In this document: positions 10,706 to 21,901 of the stretch, piece by piece
How the letters are laid out: each line of letters starts with the position of its first letter
Numbering within the stretch: position 1 is the stretch's first letter
Program-made: the position numbers and the translations under genes
From: Trachelipus rathkii
Taxonomy: Eukaryota > Arthropoda > Malacostraca > Isopoda > Trachelipodidae
DNA length: 64,000 bases
Direction: 5' to 3'
NCBI GenBank assembly: GCA_015478945.1
Contig: JABUQX010060196.1
Location: 16,413-80,412, forward strand
The notes under the pieces: model-generated
What the model was told of the DNA's origin: nothing
Databases searched by the model: none
Seen by the model: only the letters and a program-made list of their open reading frames with translations

Positions 10706-11131
10706 ACTTCTCCTTTAAAGGGTAGTAAACCGCGCTATATATCGAACGAACAATGATAATCGATTTTTTTTCGATTATTTCAAGGCAAAGTGCGGACAAA
10801 AATCGGCCCAATAGTTTTTTTTTTTTTGTACTAAAGGAATACCCAAGATTAATAGCAAAGATTGAAAGAGTCAGGTCTCTCGGCCCTCAGCGGGGGACGA
10901 CGTGGGGAGACTTCGTCCCCCCTCTGTCCCTCCGTCGCTCGAGCCCCTTAAAAAATATATATAAAAAAATAAAAAATTAACATTTAAAAATTAACATGAT
11001 AAAAAAAAGCCACTTGGGAACTTTCGCGATCTTTCTATTGGTTTTACTAACACGTGACACTGCTGGGCTGCATGAGCAGATTTCCGTATTGTCGATATTA
11101 TGACATTTTTTGTAATTACCTTTTAAAGGAT
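10706..11131. mobile_element. Possible short MITE with a GC-rich core, flanked by (TA)n
   Basis: The left edge reads TCTCCTTTAAAGGGTAGTAAA. The reverse complement of the right edge reads ATATCCTTTAAAAGGTAATTA, a short imperfect terminal inverted repeat. Both sides are (TA)n. The core has an unusual GC-rich patch (10880-10950) with TCTCGGCCCTCAGCGGGGGACG. No transposase was seen. The call rests on the weak terminal match and the abrupt borders with TA sequence. Confidence 0.4.
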
Positions 11132-11328
11132 ATATATTACTATATATATTACTATATATATATATTATATATATATATATTATATCTATTATATAATATA
11201 TTATTATCTATTATATATTATATATATATATATTATATTATTATATATATTTATATTATATATATATAATATATATGTATATATATATATTTAATATATA
11301 ATATTTATTAATATATATAATATATGAT

Positions 11329-11359
<31 letters not shown>

Positions 11360-11369
11360 TATAAATTAT

Positions 11370-11401
<32 letters not shown>

Positions 11402-11549
11402 TATAGGGCCTATATATATAATTATACCTATATTAATATATAATATATAAATATATTATATATATATAATAAATATCATATATATATATAATATATATAT
11501 ATCCTATAATATATATATATATTATAATTATATATATAATTATATATAT
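11132..11549. repeat. (TA)n tract
   Basis: Impure TA repeats with TTA/ATT interruptions and one island near 11405 (AGGGCC). The open frame here is repeat-encoded and not a gene. Confidence 0.9.
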
Positions 11550-11652
11550 GGACAAAGTTACTTAACGCCACACAGGAAAGGGGAGCTCGGATCAAAAAAA
11601 AAATTTTCAAGGTAGCATCTATGATACATAAATCGATGTGTAAAGAAATTGA

Positions 11653-11686
<34 letters not shown>

Positions 11687-12107
11687 GTGTTTTTTTGGCG
11701 ATATATATATATTAGTATATATATATTTATATATATATATATGATATTATATTATGATTAATATATATATATATATATATACAAAGGTGGCACCGTTAAT
11801 GAGAAATTTAAACCGTTAATTTTTAGAATCGTTAACAAAAAAATTTTTACGACGTTAATCAATTAAAAGCGATTATCGGTTAAAACGAAGTAGCGGAAGT
11901 TAACCGTAACGTTAACGTTAACGATCTTCAACAATATGTGAGAATAGTAATAAGCATATTGTTTAAATTTTCTGTATTATAATATACCCTACATATTAAT
12001 AATGTATTAGTTATAACAAATTATTAGGCTTTGACCTATGCAGATGCTTTTTGCCGCTTGCCGAAGAATACTCCCAAAGCGTAAATACTTGTAATTATAC
12101 TTCAATA

Positions 12108-13410
12108 CGGGTGTCCGTAAAAGAATTTTCCAGTTTCAATGCTTAATTATAACAGCATAAATATACAATATCCATATATATTCATACATCAAGTGAAGAG
12201 TTAAGTTGCATAGTTTGAAATATGCACTTGCGCCAGGAACGAGTTCTATAAGTCGACATTCGCGGCATGAAGCACAGTCAGATGGTATCTTTCTAGTGCG
12301 TGCCACATACTGACAATGGCGCAGTCCTGAGCGTAAAGCTTTCTGATGTTCTACATTTGCTAAAGTGTGAGATCTGTAATTCGATTCAACGTGCGGTATC
12401 GTTAGTTTCATGGATCCTCATGTGGCAAAAACATTCGCCGATGGTATAGGCAATTTGCAAATAATGGATGTCTTTGTAAAGGCAAAAGTACAGGACGGCC
12501 CAAAGTGACTGTACAGGATGTGGACCGTATCAGGGCCTCTTTTCTTCATAGTCCTAAGAAATCCGTTCGGAGAGCAAGCCACGAAATGAATGTGCAAAAC
12601 GACGGTGTGGAACGGTGTTAGAGAAACCGCGTTACACATGCGTGCATACCGGTTGCTGTTTGTACTGCTTTAAAGCCCGACGACTAGGCTCTACGGCTTT
12701 GCCTGTGCAGTGTTGGGTCGAGACGATGACCTTCTAGATCGTATATGTTAGCGATGATCACCTTTCATTCTAAGGTACGGTAAATGCCCCATATGTTGTA
12801 TTCTGGGTGTCTGAAAAATCCGCATTGACTTGATAGACACGAACGTGATTCCCCAAAGGTTAACTTTTCTTGCGCCATATCCTGTCGCCAGGTCTACGGA
12901 CCTTTCTTTCGCGAACAACAAAGTAAAACAGAAAACAGGTATGTTACAAATGCTCTTTCTCCTTATTAGAGGATGAAGCGGTAACTTTATATGGCGGCAA
13001 TGGAGTCCTCACTTGAGTCACATAGTGCGAGTCTGTGGATGAACGATTACTCCAGGATCGTTTGGTTGGTCATAATGGTCCAGACGGAGTTAATATATCT
13101 GGCCCCCCCGGTCCACGGACTTAACCCATGCGATTTCTCTATGGGGCTTGCCCATTATTACGCAGATCTTGAAACGCAGATTGAACATTGCCGTTCCTTC
13201 CATTACTCGGGATCTGTTAACCCAATGTTAGGGAGGAATTGGATTATCGGCCTGAATGTTATACCCTATAAGAAGGGGGCCGATATTGATAACATATGTA
13301 GGAAAATCTGTAAATGACCTTCATTGATTGTGATGATATGCTGTTGATATTGTATATACGCTGTTATAATAAAGCTTGAAACTGGGACATACTTTTACGG
13401 ACACCCGAGT
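12108..13410 (+). mobile_element. Mariner-like DNA transposon (1.3 kb, dead)
   Basis: The terminal inverted repeats begin CGGGTGTCCGTAAAAG at the left (12108). The right end (about 13395-13408) reads CTTTTACGGACACCCG. Homology continues inward, with AGTTTCAATGCTTAATTATAACAGC against GAAACTGGGACATAC and its neighbours. TA flanks both ends, as expected for Tc1/mariner target duplication. The transposase remnant (12380-13320, plus strand) fills the interior. Length and ends fit a complete element. It is inserted in the AT-rich element at 11784-13956, so it is younger than that host. Confidence 0.8.
12380..13320 (+). pseudogene. Mariner-like transposase pseudogene
   Basis: Plus-strand reading across frames gives the helix-turn-helix region WRKWYRQFANNG, CKGKSTGRPKVTVQDVDRIR, and SVRRASHEMNVQN (about 12430-12600), the usual DNA-binding part of mariner transposases. 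Later, HERDSPKVNFSCAIS and VYGPFF (about 12835-12910) match the block before the second catalytic Asp. LNPCDFSMG and neighbouring frames (about 13115-13145) match the D-x-x-PCDFFLWG block that contains the third catalytic acidic residue in DD34D-type enzymes. Several frameshifts and stops rule out activity. The function in the family is cut-and-paste transposition into TA. Confidence 0.8.
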
Positions 13411-14049
13411 AGTATATTAATTGTAAAAATTAATAGGATATATCAACTTAGAATTTTAATACAACATATGTATATTTTTTTATGAAGTTGACAACGCTGA
13501 TGGGCATAGTTCTTATTTATTCAACTAGTTGCAAAGAGCAAGGTTCAAGTAACACAAACAGAAAGAAGTTAACGACTCATTGAGGGCACAGTCATATCTC
13601 TTTTCTCAGCGAAGACCGAATAAGAAATGGAAACAGCAAAAGAAAAAAGCAAACATTTTAACGGGATAAAACCGTGTAAGAATAAAACCATTTTGAGCCA
13701 TTGAGACCACACTTTTTCATCCCATTTGGGGAAAATATAAAGTTGATTCAGATATAAAAATTGCAATTTAAAATCTGATAAGAAGATATTTTATAAACTC
13801 GTAAATTAAAATAACGAGTTTAGATTAGGGAAATTTTTAACTCGTTTACGTAGTCCGTTACTTTGTTTCGAAATTAACGAAAGCGTTAAAGTTTAACGAA
13901 AAATAACGAGATTAATTAACGGAAATTAACGCTTAACGCACTTAATGCCACTGTGATATATATATATATAATATATATATAATTATATATATAATATATT
14001 ATATATATATAATAGATTATATATATAATATTATTTGTAAAGGTAATTA

Positions 14050-14262
14050 ATTACCCTTGGAGTAGACCGACGGGAACACAGGGACGGGACGTTTTCCATA
14101 CCACCGATAGGAGGGGCGGAAGAACCCCCGCGACAACCAAATACGCAAAGAGCGGGGGTTCCGGAGACCTCCCGGAGGCGGGGGAAATAGTCTTCCCCGT
14201 AAGTTCCCCGGAAGCGAGAACCCCGACTCTTGCCATCGGTACGGTACCCTTGGGGATATTCT
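14050..14262. repeat. GC-rich short interspersed repeat, copy 1
   Basis: A compact GC-rich block in AT-rich surroundings begins TACCCTTGGAGTAG and ends TACCCTTGGGGATATT. It contains AAATACGCAAAGAGCGGGGGTT and CTCCCGGAGGCGGGGGAAA. A reverse-complemented, noisier copy lies at 50990-51290, sharing CCGGACACGCC/CTCTTTGG and GTTCTTCCGCCCCTCC. It has no protein match and no convincing tRNA-like head. It could be a SINE-like or satellite-derived unit. Confidence 0.6.
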
Positions 14263-14601
14263 ATTAGTTAAACAAAAACAAAACAAACCTCATACTAGAA
14301 GTCTATTTATTTTACGAAGTACGTATAAAAGAGTTCCAATTAAAGGTCTCTAAATCTCTAAATACTATAATTATTAACAAATTAATTTTGTTTTATTTTG
14401 TATTTTTAACTAGAATTTTACCAGGATTCCAAAAATGTATTCTTTTCGCTGTAGTATTGTAGTGAGATTTTTTTTTTTTTTTTTTTTTTTTACATTTCGA
14501 CCCTAACGTCTTATTTATGTTATCATTTAGAGGCTACCTGTGAAAGCTTTTTTTTGGATCCGAGCTCCCGTTCCGTGTGGGCGTGAAGTAACTTTGTCCC
14601 A

Positions 14602-14752
14602 CGTACTTTCTAATATATTTATATTATATATATATATATATATTTTATATAATAATATATATATAAATAATATATTACTTAGATATGATTATATATAATA
14701 TATATTATATTATACTATTAATGATATATATATATTATATATATTATATATA
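14602..14752. repeat. (TA)n tract
   Basis: Impure TA repeat between two inverted-repeat elements. Confidence 0.9.
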
Positions 14753-14979
14753 GGTGGGCGTTATCGCATAAATTATAACGCGATAATTTATCGCAGATAA
14801 ATCGTTTCGGGTTAGTCTGTTATCGATAAAATACTTTTTCCGATAATCGGTTATCGCGGATTTAATTTTTGATTCAAACTACCGATAAACATAATATGGC
14901 GATAATTTGTCGCGAAGCGGTTTCGGGTTAATCTGCTATCGATAAAATCTTTTATCAATTAATGGGTAAATTTAAAAAT

Positions 14980-15074
14980 ATTTATAATACTATATATATA
15001 TTTATATATATATTATATATATTATATGATATATATATATATATATTAACTTATATATATATATATATTATATA

Positions 15075-15107
<33 letters not shown>

Positions 15108-15183
15108 ATTATATATAATTATTATATATATAACTATATGATATATATATACTATATACGTATATATAATTTAATATATATAT
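14980..15183. repeat. (TA)n tract
   Basis: Impure TA repeat separating the TTATCG-rich block from the second GTTAACG-type element. Confidence 0.9.
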
Positions 15184-18140
15184 ACAAAAGGTGGGCACTT
15201 AAGGAAAGTTAACGCCGATAATCCTTAATCGTTAACAAAAAAAAATAGCGGCGTGTTAATCATTAAAGCGTTATCGGTAAAGATGTAACGAAATATAAAC
15301 GTAATCGTAACGTTAACTGTCTTGTAAAATATGTTGGTTGTTTTTTTATTCAGTTCACCACACTCACGGAGGGCCCTTCTCAAGGAGCGAGAGGCGGAAA
15401 AACAAACATCGAAGAGAACCCACCAATCCCAGTCTACGCAAAGTTCTCAGCTGCGCAGATCACGTGGGCTTAAAAGAGATGGACAGACTTAATATTAGTT
15501 GAAGACAGAAAGAAGCAAGCGTGTTCCAACAAGGTACGAAGTACACTGCGAGCAGAAAGAGTCACCAACAACGAAAAGTCTGGGAGTTTGCATGACTCAC
15601 GCAGATGTCGTGCCAAGAGGCAAGGCACCTCTTGTGATACGAGGGCGCGCAGTGGTAGGGTAGAATGCGAGAGGTTAACTCCCCCAAGCATCGGCCGCTT
15701 TAGTACGTATAGAAAAGAGATAGGAGCGCCACGTTACGTTGCAGAGACTAGAGGAGTCAAGAGAGTTGAAGTAGGTGTAATCTCTTAGCTTTAAGACATC
15801 AACCCTATTCCAATAGAAGAGGTGGAGCCGGAGCCCCCAAATGTGGAACAGTACTCCATGCAAAGGGCGAATAGGCCACTTATTTACTGGGTAGCGGTGC
15901 AGACAGAGAAAACGATTCCCGAAACTTGAACAGAAACTTCCAGCTTCTTTGAGCCATATAGCAACCATTGAAAGATGTGGTTTTGCCAAATAATTTGTAT
16001 GGATGTTAAGAACCAAGAATGTTTATATGTTTATTTACATGAGAGACTTAGAGCCCGCGAAGGAATAGGAAGTTGGGGAGTGTTTGAGAGGGTGTAGAGA
16101 GTTGAGTTATTTAAAGAGTTGAATTTTACAAGGTTTTTCGGTGACCCACAGAACACCGATCCAGATCGGCAAGATACTAATAGAAAGCTGAAGACGCAGA
16201 GGCAACTCTATAAGAGCAAAAGAGTTAGAGCAGATTTTGAATGAGTGAAGAACTGGAGAGTTGAGGTCTTCGGCATAAGAGAGAAACAGAGTTGCGCAGT
16301 ACAGCTGATGGAATCCGTTGATGGGAAAAGTAGGAATAAGAGTTGGAGATAGCGACTTGCGGAAACACCGACAGTTAACAGGAAAGAATTAAGAGGACGT
16401 TCCATCAACCAAGTGCTTGATATGGGAGCGATTGAGAGAAAATGAGAGGTTAAGAAAGAGAAGGAGGAAATCAAGAAGAGAGAGCTTTAAAAGCTGGGAC
16501 GCGATTGCCAACCCGGGTCCAAAGCTTGGATATATGTCAAGCGGCTACCACGCAAGACTCCATGGTTCCTAGGGCAGAAGACCATAAATCAGTTAGATGG
16601 AAAAGTATGTCACCAGTAGTCGAAAGCATTACTGATGATCTGAAAGAAATGGATGAGAATCAGATGATCCAGGAAATGATGTCACCAGTAGCGTTTCAAA
16701 GATTTTACATAGAATACTAGTTGAGAGCTATAGGGCAGTAGTAGACACAGAGCGGCTAACCCTTTTTTTCGGGAGATTGGTGACATTTGTCGATTCCATA
16801 GCACTGAGGAAAAAGTATTAGTTTAGAATTAGCGCTTGACGGGATGGCATCACTTCAGGAAGCACCACTCCCTCAAAAAACACCTGAGGATGCCATCGGC
16901 CACTAGCCTTATCGACCGTTTATAGAAATCAGGATCCATGCACACAGGAGCATGTTTATGATTAGTAAGACAGGGGAACCTGAGAGGAGATTGTAGGAGG
17001 TGCAGGGAATCGTCCCAGGTAGATTAGATGAAAAAGGAGGCGGAAGAGACATTGCCTTATTCAGAAGGAGAGTTGCAACAGAACCGTCAAGAGCGAATAA
17101 GGGGAGAAAGGCAGATTTACAAAAGTTGTTAGAGATGTTTGTTAGACAGGAGGCCAGAATTTTTATCAGTAGGAGACCAAGCAGGGTGTCGCACGTTTAT
17201 TTTAGTGAAAGTTTGCTTTGTTCGTCGAATAATATCTGCAAAAAGTCGACAAGAATTAAAATTAGTAAGAGTTATAGAATGAGAGTTTTTCCATGCGATA
17301 CGCAATGTCTCTCTCCTGATGGAACGAGGACAGCTCCATCGAACCATGGATTTTTGGAGAGAATAGATTTAGTGGGGAAGCATGGAATTGAACGTGGCTC
17401 ATCCCGAGTCATGTGATTACGCCCGCCAACTTTCAGCGGTGACCGAAAGCATCCAGAGTCAAAAGCTAAGGAATCTTCAAGGAGTAGTAGCGAAAACAGC
17501 GCGCAATTTCCCAATTCATCCAGATAAAATGCAGAAATCCGTTGGATCTAGTAGTGAATGAACTGTTGATTCTATCTTATTATTCGGTTGCATGATATTG
17601 CAGCTAAGAATATAGATTTTACAATTACAGTTATGTAATACAAGAATATGTAGATTTTTATAATTGCAACGTCTTTATTATGGACCTATTCTTATAGTTT
17701 TATCACTTAAGTCACAAAAGAAGCCAATTTAAGTAACGAACGAAGGGGAAGTTAATAAATCATAGTGAACGGGCAGTAGTCAATATCTTTTTTTTCTTCA
17801 GCGAACTAATAGAAATGAGAATACAGAAAGAACAATGTTAACAAGTACTAAACTAGAAATAACGTGTAAGAATAAAACAATTTGAGCATAAGAGAGGAGC
17901 GTTTATCGAATTTGGAAAAAAATACATTTGAAATCATTAAGAAAATATTTTATAAGCTCGTAAATTAAGGTAAGGTTTACGGAGTAGGGGAATTTTACTC
18001 GTTAACGTTAATTCACAAAATGTAACTCGTTAATAGTCCAGTTACTTACTTCTATAAAATTACAGAGACAGTTTAAAACAGTTAACGATAACAACAGTGA
18101 GTGAAAAGCGTGATTAATTACAGGTAACGCTTACCTTTTA
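15184..18140. mobile_element. AT-rich GTTAACG-type element, copy 2 (split by a retroelement)
   Basis: The left end AAAGGTGGGCACTTAAGG, followed by CGTTAAC-rich sequence (15200-15330), matches copy 1 at 11784. The right part (about 17560-18140) is collinear with 13430-13950, including GTGTAAGAATAAAAC, ATATTTTATAA(G/A)CTCGTAAATTAA and the GTTAACG-rich terminus. Both flanks are (TA)n. A Jockey-like retroelement sits in the interior. The two copies carry different insertions, which makes the ancestral element reconstructable by alignment. Confidence 0.65.
15345..17515 (-). pseudogene. Jockey-like non-LTR retrotransposon, RT region (decayed)
   Basis: Minus-strand frames give an ordered reverse transcriptase. 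A core with SCVVAA.HISKLW (about 16520-16590) resembles VVALDISKAF. FLSIAPIS..LMERP..SFLLTVGV (about 16360-16450) matches the FLSNRSI..VDG...FPVN.GVPQG region. STLQFFTHSKSA (about 16230-16270) matches the segment after YADDSTL. RPLHGVLFHIWG (about 15800-15850) matches RP.MEYCSHIWG, followed by WNRV and SLDSSSLCNVTWRS, as in the C-terminal tail. The 3' end near 15345-15390 matches the poly(A)-tailed scrap at 5.8-6.3 kb. YADD reads as LMPK and the frames are broken, so it is inactive. The endonuclease was not identified; 16.8-17.5 kb probably holds the N-terminal RT linker. Confidence 0.7.
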
Positions 18141-18310
18141 TATAATATATATATATATAATAATATTATAATTATACTATATATATATATTATTCTATTT
18201 ATATATATATAATATATATTATATTATATATCTATAGATATATAATTATATATATATTATATATATTATATATATATATACGTATATATATATATTAATA
18301 CGATATAAGA
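18141..18310. repeat. (TA)n tract
   Basis: Impure TA repeat following the second GTTAACG-type element. Confidence 0.9.
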
Positions 18311-19450
18311 AGATCTATTAACGATAATCGTCACCTGCAACTTTACCAGGCCCAAACAAGGTGGAAAAGCTTCTATGACGACCTGGTGGTCTTAAAAATA
18401 CTGCTTGAGAAAGAAAGAGGAACTGACAATGATGGTTCAAACAGAGAAAGTAATCCCAGCTGTTTGTTCAGACAGACATTGACATTATGTCAGAATATAC
18501 TAGGGTAAATAAAAATTAGCGAGACGTTATTTCAACTCTTTATTTCTTTCTTACTTATTTAAAGCTAACCTGGCAGCAAGATATCAACATGCTACACATA
18601 TATAAACATAAAGTCTAAAATCAAATATCATATCGTCATCTTACACTTACCTAAAGTACATGCACACAGTAGCACACCAATAAACAACACACAACAAACA
18701 AACCACTGCATGGAAGCAAATTTCAGAGCAAAGACCAGAAACACAGGATGCACCTTTCCTGACCACACGCAGAACATAACCTGATCCACACACACCTCCA
18801 ACTCAATACCTCGAACCCAAAAACAGACACACCGCAGACCAAACTGAGACATTGACATTACCAGAAGCAACCGACCACAACACACACGACTAAATATACA
18901 CAGTACCTTAACAACCAATCAAAGACACCACTCACCCCTCTAACAAACACCCCAAGTTTCGCCTGGTGGCATGATGGCTTTTGAAGAGGAAACAATGGTC
19001 AAATCAAAAAGTCAGAGATTAAGGCCCTGATGGGAGCGTTATTGCGGCGTACCGAACTCGAGAAAGCCAACAGTACCAGAGCAGCGAGGGAGAGGACATG
19101 TAAGAGAAGGAACTACTACTCAAGCATCTGTGATGCTTGATGATTATAACTGAACATACTCCAAGTCAACGTCATCAAGGAATCAATAAGAGAAGCTGCT
19201 CTCATTAAATAAGTGGGATGCAGGCGAAATGACAGACAGCCTATCAGACACTAGCTTTAACAGATGAAAGGTTGCTCATTTGATCTCCTTTTATAAGTAC
19301 AAAAGACTATCAATGCGTCTAGCGGTGCCGTGGAACGATTATTGCCTTGGCAAGAGTATCTACAAGCTAGAGGATTCTCTGTCAGATGAAAACTTTTAAT
19401 ATGCTCTTGTTTATGAAGGGAACATACAAATGCAGAAGGCCAGAACTAGT
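18310..19450. other. Unassigned DNA with a CA-rich plus strand
   Basis: The plus strand at 18625-18960 is strikingly CA-rich and T-poor (for example ACCAATAAACAACACACAAC). That composition also marks the coding strand of the Jockey-like element at 58-61 kb. The 96-residue minus-strand frame (18628-18918) is hydrophobic and cysteine-rich, but this follows from the complementary TG-rich strand and I do not call it a gene. At about 18985-19125 a plus-strand frame has KALMGALLRRTELEKANSTR, which looks protein-like but was not recognised. A decayed retroelement fragment is possible. Confidence 0.35.
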
Positions 19451-20150
19451 ATTTATATTTTTATATTGATAAATTATAATTAACTATTCTTTGATATTTC
19501 ATTTCAAATCCTTTTTAACCTTTATCATTGGCTTTTTAATACATTATAGAATCTATAACCAGAGCACAACTTGAAATAAATTTTATTTATAAAAAAGTTC
19601 ACACTTGAGCAAGAGGGAAAAATTTAAATTTATTTAAAGCGTTTTCGTTTTTGCATTTCTTCATTCTTACGAAAAAAAAGAACGTTCTCAAAAAAATCGT
19701 TCGTTTTTTCAAATTTTAAGAAGTTTTGAGAATATTCTCACCAAATTTAAGAATTTTGACAAATTCCTTAAGATTGCTATTTCGCTGTCTTAAGAAAGTC
19801 AAAAGCAGCTGGAAAAATGTTTTTAAACAAAGGAAACTGAACAATGACTCTGTCATGAAATCTTTTCTTTTATTTTTTTAATATTTTTTACAATGGAATC
19901 CCAATTTAATACTTAAGATAGTGAGATTGTGTCAAATATTTGCGGGATATTCACAATTTTAATTATCCGTAAATATTCATTAAAAATGCGAAATAGTTTT
20001 AACTACTCATAGGCCCGTTTTTCATTTGCCTGAGATGCTTCTTGAAGCTTATTTTCAGCTTTGCAATTTTTTGTTGATGAAAAAGATCTAGTTACCAATG
20101 ATGCACTCATTTCAAGTGTTTTTTGTTTTTGTCTATGTTTTTAACATATG
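19450..20150. repeat. AT-rich DNA with a TTTTCGTT/TTAAGAA hairpin motif
   Basis: At 19640-19800 the order GTTTTCGTTTTTGCATT, TTCTTACGAAAAA, ATCGTTCGTTTTTTC, TCTCACCAAATTTAAGAATTT, AAATTCCTTAAG recalls the hairpin modules at 53.2-53.9 kb (GCAGTTTTCGTTCTTGCATT, CTCACCAAACGTAAAGAATTTCC). It is probably a diverged single unit of that family. Nothing was recognised in the rest. Confidence 0.4.
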
Positions 20151-20154
20151 TATT

Positions 20155-20257
20155 TATATATTATATATATATATATATTAATAATATAATATATATATAT
20201 ATATATATATTAATTATATTATATATTTATATAATATTATATATATATTATATAAAG

Positions 20258-20300
<43 letters not shown>

Positions 20301-20412
20301 CGAGAGAGAAGAGAGAGAGAGAGAGAGGAGAGAGGAGAGAGGAGGAGAGAGAGAGAGAGGAGGAGAGAGAGAGAGAGAAAAAGAGAGAGAGAGAGAGGAG
20401 AGGAGAAGAGGG
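20155..20412. repeat. (TA)n tract joined to a (GA)n tract
   Basis: TA repeats (20155-20255) pass directly into (GA)n with GGA interruptions (20256-20412). The long open frames on both strands here are repeat-encoded. Confidence 0.95.
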
Positions 20413-20790
20413 ATCCTCCGCGAAATCATACCAACGCCACTGCATTATATGTTTGTCATGTTTTGATAACCAAAGTATGGGAAATAGAAATATTAGCGGT
20501 CGTTTCGGCCGAACCGTTCTTTAAAATGCGTAAGGAATTTGTCTTATCGAGCGTAAGACAAAATGCTAAAACGAATCTATTTAATAAGATATCAAAAGTT
20601 TTACTAGTTATATAAAGCAAGTAGCAACATTCCCATTATTTTCTGGGTAAATTCTTAAAGAAACTGAAATACTTATTATTACTATTAAATCGATTTCAGA
20701 CAAGAAAGTATTAAATTTATTTTTAACATTTTCTACTAAGTTGTGTTTTTTTTTACACTTTTTTTTTATAACAAAATGGAATACATAAAA
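20413..20790. other. Unique DNA, no feature recognised
   Basis: A short GC-containing stretch (GGTCGTTTCGGCCGAACCG, about 20496) is followed by AT-rich DNA. No coding signature was seen. Confidence 0.45.
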
Positions 20791-20934
20791 ACAAATTATT
20801 ATCAGATTTATCGGTTATCGCCTTATCGCGATATATTTGTATCACGAGTTATCGGATATTCGGTTATCGATGATAAAGGTTTCCGTTTATCATTTCGGTT
20901 ATCGCCACGATAACATTTCGTTTCGTACACTATG

Positions 20935-21115
20935 AATATATAATTACTAATTTAATCTATATTAATATATATATATATAATATTATATATAATATATATA
21001 TATATTTATAATAATATATATAATATATATATATTATATATTTATATATATATATATATTATTATATTATATTATTAATATATATATAATATTATTGTTA
21101 TTTTAATTTTGTTAG
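20935..21115. repeat. (TA)n tract
   Basis: Impure TA repeat. Confidence 0.9.
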
Positions 21116-21720
21116 TTATTATTTTTAAAACTTAACGTAAAAAAAAAAAAAACACTGTACGTCGTAGCTAATAAATTATTAAAACGTATGTCTTCCAATC
21201 CCAATGTTATATTTTGCAGTGGACCATTTATGTGATTTTGTGTGTGGTGTGTGTTTTCTTTGTACCCATTTCCTGGAAAATTTTCTCGCCCAAATTAAAC
21301 AAAATATATTATGATTTAGATATAACAAAAGTTTTATTTTCATAATCACAAATACTTTAGTTGTATGTAACTTTGGTATCAAATTTTTGGCTTATTACAC
21401 TCACCACATAAAACAGGGCAAAAAGTTCTTGATAAAAATATATTAATAAAGCTTTGATCATAAAATAATTAGAAAAATAAGAGAACGAAAATCAGCGTGC
21501 TTAGAAAAGCCTCTTCTCACAGGGAAAACAGTTGATTTTAACAACGAATCCCAGGTTACGTACATGAATGATGCCACAGTCTATGATTTATATAGTAACA
21601 AAAATAAAATAAAATGAACAGAATTTTCGACTGCGCACTATGACATTATATTATGTTGCTCACCACAGCAAATATATTATTGCGGTTCTGGAGGAAATTT
21701 TTTAGAGGGCTACAAATCTA
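21116..21720. other. Unique DNA, no feature recognised
   Basis: AT-rich with a short A run at about 21141. A 67-codon minus-strand frame (21179-21382) has no recognisable motif. No evidence for a gene. Confidence 0.4.
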
Positions 21721-21724
21721 CCGA

Positions 21725-21901
<177 letters not shown>

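Larger units (their letters stand above)
11784..13956. mobile_element. AT-rich GTTAACG-type element, copy 1 (split by a mariner)
   Basis: The left end AAAGGTGGCACCGTTAAT and the right end ATTAACG...CACTTAATGCCACTGTG (13950) form an imperfect terminal inverted repeat. Subterminal arrays of the motif CGTTAA/GTTAACG lie on both sides (11860-11930 and 13830-13945). The second copy at 15184-18140 shares both ends and the inner block GTGTAAGAATAAAAC (13675 and 17870), with TATTTTATAAACTCGTAAATTAA. The CAGTGGC-type tip and subterminal motif arrays recall hAT MITEs. That assignment is inference. A mariner occupies 12108-13410. Confidence 0.6.
11550..14601. mobile_element. Outer terminal-inverted-repeat element enclosing other insertions
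   Basis: The left end (11550-11620) GGACAAAGTTACTT, ACGCC, CACACAGGAA, GGGAGCTCGGATC, AAAAAA matches, inverted, the right end (14525-14601) GGATCCGAGCTCCC, TTCCGTGTGGGCGTGAAGTAACTTTGTCC. Both ends also carry a poly(T) tract further in (11648-11683 and 14469-14492). Inside lie a second inverted-repeat element (11784-13956), a mariner and a GC-rich short repeat. Outside on both sides is (TA)n. The superfamily is unknown. No transposase of its own was found, so it is probably non-autonomous. Confidence 0.65.
14753..20934. mobile_element. TTATCG-type element ends bracketing later insertions
   Basis: The left terminal block (14753-14975) begins AGGTGGGCGTTATCGC and is full of TTATCG/CGATAA motifs (for example GCGATAATTTATCGC). 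A similarly motif-dense block in opposite polarity lies at 20790-20934 (CGGTTATCGCCTTATCGCGATA...ATCGCCACGATAAC). The GGTGGGCG tip resembles the tip of the GTTAACG-type elements. I infer these are the two ends of one element split by the 15.2-18.1 kb insertion and other DNA. The 6-kb span and poor end match leave open two unrelated partial copies. Confidence 0.4.

Noticed and set aside
10880..10950. GC-rich patch as an rRNA or tRNA fragment
   Set aside because: It does not match conserved rRNA segments I know, and no cloverleaf could be drawn.
18628..18918. Cys-rich, membrane-like 96-residue protein on the minus strand
   Set aside because: Hydrophobicity and Cys content follow from the TG-rich complement of a CA-rich strand. 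No signal-peptide logic or conserved motif, and the opposite strand looks more like a decayed retroelement.
20123..20524. Long open frame rich in Arg/Glu
   Set aside because: Encoded by (TA)n and (GA)n. Both strands stay open for the same reason.
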